From: Endomicrobium sp.
GTDB taxonomy: Bacteria; Elusimicrobiota; Endomicrobiia; Endomicrobiales; Endomicrobiaceae
NCBI GenBank assembly: GCA_031277075.1
Contig: JAISLV010000141.1
Span: 1 to 7,686 of the forward strand
Reading direction: 5' to 3'
DNA length: 7,686 nucleotides
Part shown: piece by piece, positions 1-5,940 of the stretch
Layout of the letters: each line of letters starts with the position of its first letter
Position numbering within the stretch: position 1 is the stretch's first letter
The notes under the pieces: generated by a model
Seen by the model: only the letters and a program-made list of their open reading frames with translations
Told to the model about the DNA's origin: nothing
The model's database searches: none
Made by a program: the position numbers and the translations under genes

Positions 1-3000
1 ATGTGCGCGCGCTATTTCGTAATCGGCGTATTTGTTAAGGAAAGCGTTTGAAAGAGCGGTTTCGTTTATTTTTCCCGCATAAAAGTTCTCGGCAAATTTT
101 GTTTTCAGCTGTAAAAATGAAAACAATCTCAGCTCTACGCTTTTAGTTCTATCGTTAGTCAAGCGGATTAAATCTTCGCTTTTACCTGTCAAAGCCAAAT
201 TCATAACGCCTAAATATTTTTCAACGCCTATTTTGTCGGCGTAACTTTCGTTCCAAGTTATGCCCATTGCAAGTTCGCGGTCTAAATCGTTGACAAATTC
301 TTGACCTGTCGGGTTATTGCGCGAAGAAAACGTCACTCTTTTAAAACGTTCCCTAAATTTAACGGCGCTATTTATGTCTTCAGTTTTAAAAATTTCTAGA
401 ACCGCTTCGGGGCTTATTGTTTCGGCGTATTTTTCACATATCTTTTGAATTAATATTTCCGTATAATTTTTAAAAACTTCGTATTGAGGAACGGAATAAT
501 CCGCTCCGGGTTTTGAAAATTCGGCGACGGTTTCCGCCAAAATTCTCCAATCAAGCGAAATATTATATTCCTCTTTAATGCGCTCAAAAACTCTTTGCTC
601 AAAATTTAAAACGCCGCGCCCCGCTTGGTGTACTTCTTGAGGAACGGATTGAAACCCGTTTTCAAATATAAAAAACCGTTTTTCATCTTTATAATAAGAA
701 TACGGTTCGTCTAAAAATAAAGAGGAAAAAGCATGCTCGCCTATATAGGCGAAAAATTCATGCATAGCCGAATATGATTTTGAAGAATTGTCGCCTACGG
801 ACGCGTTTAGGCTTAGCCAAACGAGAATATTGTGAAATATTTCGTGCGACATAAATGAAAAATTATTTTTTTCGTCGTATCCGAAAATAAATTCGGAATT
901 TGCGACAGTTATTTCGCTGTTTTCTACAATTACGCTTTTGTTAATTTTTTCATATATTTCAAAATTTTGCGGCAAATTTTCAAATCCGGGAATTTTTTCA
1001 AGCTCGGACATCCAAACGAGATAAGTTCCAAAAATTGCGGATTTCAAATGAAAATCGCCGTCTACCAAAAAAGATTTCGTTTTTACCGCCTGTATAAATT
1101 CGTCCTTTATAGCCGAGACTGCGCCGTCTTCAACATTGCCTTCTTTGCTAAACAGCGAATTTATAAAATCGTTAAACGCATTAGGCATTACAACTCCCGT
1201 ATTTTCGCTTCTTTTCAACTGTAAAAGAGCAAACAGTCTCAATCTTAAATCGTTGGTATTATCGGATACAATATCCGCCAAACCCGCAAAATCCCGATTT
1301 TGATATAGGTTTATAGTTTTGTAAAACTCTATTTCGCCTTCGGCAAACAAATCTTCTCTGTCCATTTTTTCTACAGAAGTAACTCCGCTGGCAATATTTT
1401 CTGTTATTTTGAAAAGAGAGTTCATATAATGGTACGAAGCGGCGGAATCTTCAACTTCAGGCGCGTTTTCAATCATTAAATTTCTTTGCTCTATCATATT
1501 TTCCGTTATCATATAATATGGTATAGGCGACAAGAAAAAAGCGATAGTCGCGACCGTAATCCCTAAAATCATAGCGACGCCAAATCTTTTCAAAACTTTT
1601 TTGGGCGTTATGCCTGCGCCTGATTTTATGGAATAATTAATTTCGTTTTTACCTGAGACAAAAAGTTTATACGCTGAAACGTAATTTGAAAATTCAGGCG
1701 CGTTTAAAACCGCAGATATTACGGGATTTGCAAAATGTTCTCTCTTTAATTCTTCTATATCGGCGTTTTGAGCTATAAGTTTTTGCAGCAGCTCGGGCAA
1801 ACCCGCAAGCTGATTAATATTTATACGCGGATTTTGCCTGATAATATTTTGCAGGTTTTCGTTTTGCGCTATCTCAAACACTAATCCGTAGCCCGCAAAA
1901 AATCCTTCGTCTGAGGCAAAAGCGGCGAACTTCTCAATAATTGCAAATATGGGCGCAGGATTTCCTCCCACGCTAAAAGCGGTTCTTAAAAGTTCAAAAT
2001 ATTTTTTTACGCTTTCTACGACCGCTTTTGAAAAAACTTTTGCGCTTTGCCCGGAGTTTAAATTTTCCAAAGAATTTTCCGCGTAGGCGGAAAAATTATC
2101 GGCTGACATTATCTCTGAGGAAATAATTCCCGTTGAAGCGGTTTCAAAATTAAAGTTTTGAGTTTTTTCGTCCCATAGAAACGTAATGTTTTCGCCGTTT
2201 AAACTTGCAAAAACAGCGTTATTTTTAATCTCTATTTTTGCGTCCGCAGAACCCAGCGCAAGAGCGATAGCGTCGGTCTGCAAAGAGTTTTTTTGCGGCA
2301 GCCCGCCAAATGCCGCCTTTGTGTCGCCCGAGCCTGATACCGCTGTAGCCGAGACGCCCGCAGAAACGCCGCCTAAAGCAAGCCTTTCAAATCTTTTTGC
2401 CTGCCATTTTGCAAGAGCCGTATAAATTGCGTTTGAGTATTGAGTTTTTGAAACGTTAGGAGTGATTACGATATGAGAGATATTTTGCTGTGAAAAAATT
2501 TTCTGCAGTCCGTCCGAATGAAATCCGCCCGTCACCACTATAGAAATTTTTGAGTTTTTCAATATTTCAGATATTTCAGAAAAATCCAGCGAAGATATTT
2601 TTATTTCTTTAGCGTCCGCGCCGTTTTTTAGGTCAAGCCCGAGCTTTGAGGCAAAAATCGCGTCTCTTTGAAAATTTGTTTCATAAAACGCGTTTATTTC
2701 TTCAATATCGGCGTCTAAAACGTTCAGCGCGCTTTCATAAACGTATTTTTTCCAAATATTTTTAAATTTATCAAAATTTGCCGCAAAATATTGATAATCC
2801 CGAGCGGATATAGAAGCCGAAAGATAATCTTTCAAATAGCCGTAAAAATTTGAAACAAAAGATATTTCAAGCTCGCTTTTATCTTGCGAAAGCCCAAAAC
2901 GTATTTTTTCAACAAGACGTTTTTCTTCGCTTATCAAATCCAAAACGCCGATTTCTTTTTCGCGCCGCAAATAATCAAAAAACAATTTCAAGTCCGCAAA

Positions 3001-3948
3001 ACGCCCGTCAAACTCCGCGCCGTAATTTGCTAATAAAGACGGCGCGTAAACGTAAAAATCGTCAAGTCTTGCAAAATTGTCCGTTTGAGCGGCAATATCT
3101 TTATATGCGGCAAAAGGAAGAGTTTTTTTCAGCTCGCCGATAAAATCGCCCATTTGCGCGTTTATGCGTTTTAGCTTTAACGATTTTGCCATATCGTTTA
3201 AATCGGCGTATTTTTTGACGTTCGGATAAAGAGCTAAATCAATTTCATTTGAATATTTTATAAGCGACCGATAATATTTTCCGTCGGGTATATTTTTGTT
3301 TTTGCGAAATTCTATCAAACGTCCGAATTTTTTATTTGCGGAACTTAAATATTCGTTTTGAAGAAGGGCAAGCTCTTTGTCCAACAGCTTAATTTGTTTC
3401 GCATAATATTCCTGCTTTTCCAAAATCCTGCCGAAACGCGCAATATTTTCGCTATAGGCGTCGTAATTTTCAACGCCTTTTATAATTTGTTTTTTATCGG
3501 AAAACGCGCAGAAGTATTCGCTCCCGGTAAGTCTGCCGGCGTTTAAAAGGGCGTCTAACAAAGCTCTTTTTTTCTTCTCTCCTACGGCGTTTGCCCAAAC
3601 TGCCGAAATATCGCAATACGCGCCTTCGGCATAAAGTTCGTCTAAGCCGTATTTTTTGTCTATTTCAGAAATAATCGCGGCTATATTTTTTTGAACTTCG
3701 GGATTGCAGTGCAGGTCTTGTATATTTATGATAACGCGTTTTTGAGAATTCAAATCCCCAAACACGGCTCCAGCGTTTATTTTTCCAAACGAATACGAAA
3801 TAATCGGTTCGCAAACGCTTATCGGATCGCTTTGCGGCGTATAAGACGCCGCGATAGCCGCAGACGCGTTTTGGCTCAACCCTGAAAAAAGGAAAAATAG
3901 AGCCGTTAAACCAGCGATGAATTTGTTTGTTTTTTCTTTTATTGGCAT
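1..3948 (-). CDS. Very large exported/membrane protein, TraB/Tiki/ChaN-like region plus HExxH region (3' end missing)
   Basis: An open frame of 1316 codons without an internal stop, cut by the left edge; an in-frame stop at 3991-3993 bounds it upstream. I chose ATG 3948 because AGGA (3955-3958) sits 6 bases before it; the in-frame ATG at 3954 abuts AGGA. Seen in the product: a signal peptide (residues 1-30, basic n-region, LTALFFLF core, ASA cleavage site); a motif series D78-x-H80-x-N82, E108-G109, R428-D429 and GGFH 474-477; a helical, charged, coiled-coil-like insert around 160-200; a Gly/Ser/Ala-rich linker near 525-550; one membrane segment near 789-813 preceded by KKVLKRF; HEIFH at 1035-1039 with a possible third zinc ligand E1064; and similar segments at 890-912 and 1260-1282. 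The first motif series resembles the TraB/Tiki/ChaN/EreA superfamily (inference). HEIFH followed 25 residues later by Glu fits a gluzincin-type metallopeptidase (inference). The true function is unknown. It is the first gene after its own promoter, not part of the metV transcript by any visible signal. Confidence 0.9.
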   Translation of the reverse strand, partial: MPIKEKTNKFIAGLTALFFLFSGLSQNASAAIAASYTPQSDPISVCEPIISYSFGKINAGAVFGDLNSQKRVIINIQDLHCNPEVQKNIAAIISEIDKKYGLDELYAEGAYCDISAVWANAVGEKKKRALLDALLNAGRLTGSEYFCAFSDKKQIIKGVENYDAYSENIARFGRILEKQEYYAKQIKLLDKELALLQNEYLSSANKKFGRLIEFRKNKNIPDGKYYRSLIKYSNEIDLALYPNVKKYADLNDMAKSLKLKRINAQMGDFIGELKKTLPFAAYKDIAAQTDNFARLDDFYVYAPSLLANYGAEFDGRFADLKLFFDYLRREKEIGVLDLISEEKRLVEKIRFGLSQDKSELEISFVSNFYGYLKDYLSASISARDYQYFAANFDKFKNIWKKYVYESALNVLDADIEEINAFYETNFQRDAIFASKLGLDLKNGADAKEIKISSLDFSEISEILKNSKISIVVTGGFHSDGLQKIFSQQNISHIVITPNVSKTQYSNAIYTALAKWQAKRFERLALGGVSAGVSATAVSGSGDTKAAFGGLPQKNSLQTDAIALALGSADAKIEIKNNAVFASLNGENITFLWDEKTQNFNFETASTGIISSEIMSADNFSAYAENSLENLNSGQSAKVFSKAVVESVKKYFELLRTAFSVGGNPAPIFAIIEKFAAFASDEGFFAGYGLVFEIAQNENLQNIIRQNPRININQLAGLPELLQKLIAQNADIEELKREHFANPVISAVLNAPEFSNYVSAYKLFVSGKNEINYSIKSGAGITPKKVLKRFGVAMILGITVATIAFFLSPIPYYMITENMIEQRNLMIENAPEVEDSAASYHYMNSLFKITENIASGVTSVEKMDREDLFAEGEIEFYKTINLYQNRDFAGLADIVSDNTNDLRLRLFALLQLKRSENTGVVMPNAFNDFINSLFSKEGNVEDGAVSAIKDEFIQAVKTKSFLVDGDFHLKSAIFGTYLVWMSELEKIPGFENLPQNFEIYEKINKSVIVENSEITVANSEFIFGYDEKNNFSFMSHEIFHNILVWLSLNASVGDNSSKSYSAMHEFFAYIGEHAFSSLFLDEPYSYYKDEKRFFIFENGFQSVPQEVHQAGRGVLNFEQRVFERIKEEYNISLDWRILAETVAEFSKPGADYSVPQYEVFKNYTEILIQKICEKYAETISPEAVLEIFKTEDINSAVKFRERFKRVTFSSRNNPTGQEFVNDLDRELAMGITWNESYADKIGVEKYLGVMNLALTGKSEDLIRLTNDRTKSVELRLFSFLQLKTKFAENFYAGKINETALSNAFLNKYADYEIARAH

Positions 3949-3954
3949 TTGCAT

Positions 3955-3958
3955 TCCT
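3955..3958 (-). promoter_or_regulatory. Ribosome binding site deciding the start of the large gene
   Basis: The minus strand reads AATAGGAATGCAAATG. AGGA directly abuts the first ATG (3954), which is too close for normal initiation, but lies 6 bases before the second ATG (3948). This favours the second start (MPIKEK) over the first (MQMPIKEK). Confidence 0.6.
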
Positions 3959-3978
3959 ATTTTTAGCGAAACATATAT

Positions 3979-4006
3979 ATTATAATCTTTTTAATCGCCT
4001 TTACAA
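3979..4006 (-). promoter_or_regulatory. Sigma-70-type promoter of the large gene
   Basis: On the minus strand a perfect -10 box TATAAT (3984-3979) lies 16 bases from TTGTAA (4006-4001), a 4/6 match to the -35 box. Transcription would start near 3972, leaving a leader of about 25 bases before the ribosome binding site and start codon. The region is very AT-rich, so chance matches are possible, but position and spacing are right. Confidence 0.6.
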
Positions 4007-4008
4007 TA

Positions 4009-4030
4009 GAAAGTTTGTGGAAAGTTTGTG
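4009..4030. repeat. Tandem 11-bp direct repeat just upstream of the -35 box
   Basis: GAAAGTTTGTG occurs twice back to back (4009-4019 and 4020-4030), with no mismatch. The repeat starts 2 bases upstream of the -35 box of the large gene (minus strand CACAAACTTTC twice). Two identical sites about one helical turn apart beside a -35 box are what a binding site for a transcription activator often looks like; no regulator is identified. Confidence 0.6.
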
Positions 4031-4065
4031 AATTTTGCCTAAGTCGGCGTTCAATTATATGTGGT

Positions 4066-4236
4066 GTCTCTAAAAACCTATAATGTTCGTAATTGCCTCA
4101 AATTTTACGGCAGTTCAAAGAAGAAAATGCAGGGCGTCCTAAGAGCAAGGACTGACAAATTTTCTGATGTAGAAATGCCGCAGAGACAATGTCTCTCAAG
4201 GCGCAGGCTCGGACGGGCGTTAGGGTTTTTAGAGAC
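4066..4236. repeat. 13-bp inverted repeat GTCTCTAAAAACC / GGTTTTTAGAGAC
   Basis: GTCTCTAAAAACC at 4066-4078 is matched perfectly, inverted, by GGTTTTTAGAGAC at 4224-4236. The 145 bases between them hold no convincing gene. A further copy (12 of 13 bases) lies at 4910-4922 on the other side of the metV-like gene. The element could be a small non-autonomous mobile repeat or a structured transcribed region; no transposase or target-site duplication was seen. Confidence 0.5.
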
Positions 4237-4240
4237 GCCC
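4132..4240. other. Nested hairpin region, candidate structured RNA or palindromic element
   Basis: An outer stem GGGCGTC (4132-4138) / GACGCCC (4234-4240) encloses two hairpins: TTTCT-GATGT-AGAAA (4161-4175), and AGAGAC-AAT-GTCTCT (4182-4196), the latter extended by a second helix TGCC/GGCG (4176-4179 with 4200-4203). GGGCGT recurs at 4215-4220 and could pair with 4235-4240 instead, so two alternative folds exist. The segment is visibly more GC-rich than its surroundings. No known RNA family is recognised and the transcribed strand is unknown. Overlapping reading frames on both strands here (71 and 87 codons) look like by-products. Confidence 0.3.
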
Positions 4241-4294
4241 CTTTATGAAATTTTAATGATTTTGGACGGGTTGCGGCTGGAAAGCGTGCGGGAT

Positions 4295-4900
4295 TTATTT
4301 CTTTGGTTCGCAATAAAAGGTTAGGAATTGTTGGAGTTTGCCTGTTTTTTTTAGTTTTTCATAAATTAAGACCCAAGCGCAGTCTTTATTTTGGTCGGTT
4401 TCGCATTTGCCGTTGACAAATCCTCCGCAGGGACCGTTGACAAGGCTTTTGGCGCACCTTGTTTTAGGACAAATGCCGCCCGTTAAACCTAAAACGCAAG
4501 TTCCGCAAGCGCTGCAAAATTTTTTGTAAACCCCTATTTTTTCTGTCGTTCCTATATAAGAGGAATTGAGCGCGGGAATTACTACTTTTTGCGAAGCCGA
4601 TTCTATGGACTGAACGCCAGCCCCGCAGGAAAGAACCAAAACGGCGTCGGCGTTTTTGAAATTTTCATTTCTTAATAAATCTCTTTTTACCAAACGCATA
4701 TCGCAGGCGGAATCAATGTTTGCCGCTCCTAAAACGGTTATCCCGTTTTGTTCAAGAAAATCTTTTACCGCCAAAACGGATTTTTCATCGGAATTAGAAC
4801 ATTTATACGCGCATGACCCGCACCCCGCTATAAACGCGGTTTTAGCGTCTCCAAGCGCGGCAAGAATTTCTTCGTTGGTTTTTTTTGAAGTTACTATCAT
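4295..4900 (-). CDS. metV: MetV-like protein (methylenetetrahydrofolate reductase C-terminal domain family)
   Basis: A 201-residue cysteine-rich cytoplasmic protein. The N-terminal half has GCGSCAYKC (C27, C30, C34), then C66 and C92. The C-terminal half has the family signature: CSACGTC (C129, C132, C135), GGICPKTRC (C144, C149), NGPCGG (C158), GKC (C166) and CAW (C174). These match the MTHFR C-terminal domain family, which occurs as the separate MetV subunit beside MetF in acetogens or fused to MetF elsewhere. MetV partners MetF in reducing methylene-tetrahydrofolate to the methyl form, feeding methionine synthesis or the Wood-Ljungdahl methyl branch. The start is placed at ATG 4900 because the family's usual MIV-T-K opening is present and the cysteines begin about 25 residues in; only a weak AGAG precedes it. 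There is no metF next to it: the flanks are repeats. The exact electron donor and partner cannot be told from sequence. Confidence 0.87.
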   Translation of the reverse strand: MIVTSKKTNEEILAALGDAKTAFIAGCGSCAYKCSNSDEKSVLAVKDFLEQNGITVLGAANIDSACDMRLVKRDLLRNENFKNADAVLVLSCGAGVQSIESASQKVVIPALNSSYIGTTEKIGVYKKFCSACGTCVLGLTGGICPKTRCAKSLVNGPCGGFVNGKCETDQNKDCAWVLIYEKLKKTGKLQQFLTFYCEPKK

Positions 4901-4909
4901 AGTTTTGAA

Positions 4910-4922
4910 GTCTCTAAAAAAC
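4910..4922 (+). repeat. Third copy of the GTCTCTAAAAACC motif, near the metV start
   Basis: GTCTCTAAAAAAC differs by one base from the 13-bp motif at 4066-4078. Relative to the copy at 4224-4236 it is inverted, so the two bracket the metV-like gene, 58 bases beyond its stop and 9 bases before its start. Confidence 0.45.
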
Positions 4923-4924
4923 TA

Positions 4925-4965
4925 AATCTGAACTTGTTTCAGGGTCTCTTTCAGTATCTGCTGTT
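4925..4965 (+). repeat. Degenerate copy of the CTGAAC-TTGTTTCAG palindromic repeat
   Basis: Contains CTGAACTTGTTTCAG (4928-4942), as in the intact copies, but its outer arms no longer pair. A second partial unit, TTTCAGTATCTGCTGTT (4949-4965), follows at once and is identical to the right half of the copy at 5017-5048. It looks like an eroded or recombined unit. Confidence 0.55.
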
Positions 4966-5016
4966 GAAAAATAAGCAAGAAAAAATGCGGCTAAACAACG
5001 CCCAAAATTGTTATCT

Positions 5017-5048
5017 GTCATACTGAACTCGTTTCAGTATCTGCTGTT
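5017..5048 (+). repeat. Palindromic repeat unit, plus orientation
   Basis: The core is a hairpin with 8-bp arms ATACTGAA (5020-5027) and TTCAGTAT (5033-5040) around CTCGT, with GTC before it and CTGCTGTT after it. It faces the opposite way from the units at 5079-5110 and 5208-5239 and carries paired base changes relative to them. Confidence 0.75.
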
Positions 5049-5078
5049 TGTAGTTGTCGTTTCTTTTCTGTCATATTT

Positions 5079-5110
5079 AACGGCAGATTCTGAAACAAGT
5101 TCAGAATGAC
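5079..5110 (-). repeat. Palindromic repeat unit in duplication copy 1
   Basis: Core hairpin ATTCTGAA (5087-5094) / TTCAGAAT (5100-5107) with loop ACAAG, flanked by AACGGCAG and GAC. Read on the minus strand it encodes the peptide string HSELVSES, which turns up as spurious translation of a similar palindromic repeat in many bacterial genomes (from general knowledge, not checked). Confidence 0.75.
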
Positions 5111-5207
5111 GGGCAACTACGCATATTTCGCCGTCATTGCGGCAAAAGCTACAATATTGCCGTTGCCTAACTTCCCAACCGCCGTCTTTGTCGTTGACGA
5201 CTGCTTT

Positions 5208-5239
5208 AACGGCAGATTCTGAAACAAGTTCAGAATGAC
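5208..5239 (-). repeat. Palindromic repeat unit in duplication copy 2
   Basis: Base-for-base identical to the unit at 5079-5110; its hairpin arms are 5216-5223 and 5229-5236. The identity is explained by the recent 129-bp tandem duplication. Confidence 0.75.
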
Positions 5240-5360
5240 GGGCAACTACGCATATTTCGCCGTCGTTGCGGCAAAAGCCGCAATCTCGCATTGTTGCCGT
5301 CGCCTAACTTCCCAGCCGACTTGTCGTTATGTCCGTTGCCATGCATCCGCGCGTCCGCCG

Positions 5361-5933
5361 TTAACGTATTGTTGAAACGGCTTTTTCAAGTCCGTATTCT
5401 ATTACCGCGTCAAAAAATTCTATTGATTTTTGTTTTATCAGCTCTATTTTTTCTTTGTCTTCTTGGCGGAATTTAGACAGAACGTAATCCGACGTTTTCA
5501 TAAATTCCGAAACCTTTCCTATGCCGAGTTTCATTCTCGCAAAGTTTTGCGTATTTAGGCTGCGAATTATTGATTTTATCCCGTTATGTCCGCCGTCAGA
5601 GCCTGACATTCTTAAACGGAACTCGCCCAGCGGTATTGAAAAATCGTCGTATAAAACCGCAATTTCTTCAGGCAAAATTTTATAATAATTCATAAAAGCC
5701 GCCAAAGGCGTCCCCGACAAATTCATAAACGTAAGAGGCTTAAATAAAAAAATTTTACCGCCGCCGTTTTCTGAATTTACGCCGCAAAAAGAAATATCCG
5801 CCACATTATTCCAATTTTTAAACTCCAAACGTTTTGCCTCTGCTATCGCGTTTAAAGCTATAAAACCAAAATTATGGCGGGTATTCTCGTATTCTTTCCC
5901 GGGGTTTCCAAGTCCGGCAAAAAGTTTAATCAT
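5361..5933 (-). CDS. pth: Peptidyl-tRNA hydrolase
   Basis: A 190-residue cytoplasmic enzyme of normal length (E. coli 194). It cleaves peptidyl-tRNA that drops off ribosomes, recycling the tRNA; it is usually essential. The family signatures are all present: GLGNPGKEYENTRHNFGF (residues 7-24) with N10 and catalytic H20; KPLTFMNLSG (65-74) with N71; YDDFSIPLG (95-103) with D96; and GSDGGHNGIKS (111-121) with N117. The His that usually precedes the catalytic-site Asp is Tyr95 here. It begins 7 bases after the rplY stop with no visible Shine-Dalgarno sequence, so it is probably translated by coupling to rplY. prs-rplY-pth is a widely conserved order. No terminator with a U-tract is visible after its stop; the repeat region starts within about 35 bases. 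Confidence 0.97.
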   Translation of the reverse strand: MIKLFAGLGNPGKEYENTRHNFGFIALNAIAEAKRLEFKNWNNVADISFCGVNSENGGGKIFLFKPLTFMNLSGTPLAAFMNYYKILPEEIAVLYDDFSIPLGEFRLRMSGSDGGHNGIKSIIRSLNTQNFARMKLGIGKVSEFMKTSDYVLSKFRQEDKEKIELIKQKSIEFFDAVIEYGLEKAVSTIR

Positions 5934-5940
5934 TGCGTTT

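Larger units (their letters stand above)
5076..5328. repeat. Tandem duplication, 129-bp period, two copies
   Basis: Copy 1 is 5076-5204 and copy 2 is 5205-5328. The first 60 bases are identical (5076-5135 and 5205-5264), then one A/G difference and 13 more identical bases. After that the copies drift: copy 2 has about 8 extra bases near 5285-5292 and is about 4 bases shorter later, although CCTAACTTCCCA is kept in both. Each copy holds one palindromic repeat unit. The minus-strand frame of 85 codons through it is a product of the repeat. Confidence 0.85.

Noticed and set aside
1501..1620. Boundary between two separate genes in the large frame
   Set aside because: The frame continues without a stop through this point. 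ATGs exist but none has a clear ribosome binding site, so I keep one gene and note the second-anchor look as a finding.
2850..3143. 97-codon plus-strand frame, and others at 967, 2186, 3358 and 3691
   Set aside because: All are antisense to the continuous minus-strand frame of the large protein and show no start signals or motifs.
4215..4240. Rho-independent terminator
   Set aside because: The GGGCGT/ACGCCC stem has a 14-base loop and no U-tract on either strand.
4098..4313. 71-codon minus-strand frame overlapping the metV end
   Set aside because: It overlaps the hairpin region and the metV 3' end in another frame, has no usable ribosome binding site and no motif.
4061..4324. 87-codon plus-strand frame (GTG start) in the metV-large gene gap
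   Set aside because: It overlaps the metV 3' end antisense, covers the nested inverted repeats, shows no ribosome binding site and no recognisable motif. Open frames on both strands here point to base composition rather than coding. Kept only as a weak possibility.
5017..5239. CRISPR array
   Set aside because: The repeats are in both orientations, irregularly spaced, and one pair is a long tandem duplication including the would-be spacer. No cas gene is near.
5034..5291. 85-codon minus-strand frame through the repeat region
   Set aside because: It is internally duplicated exactly as the 129-bp DNA repeat is, includes the HSELVSES string typical of translated palindromic repeats, has no ribosome binding site and no family signature.
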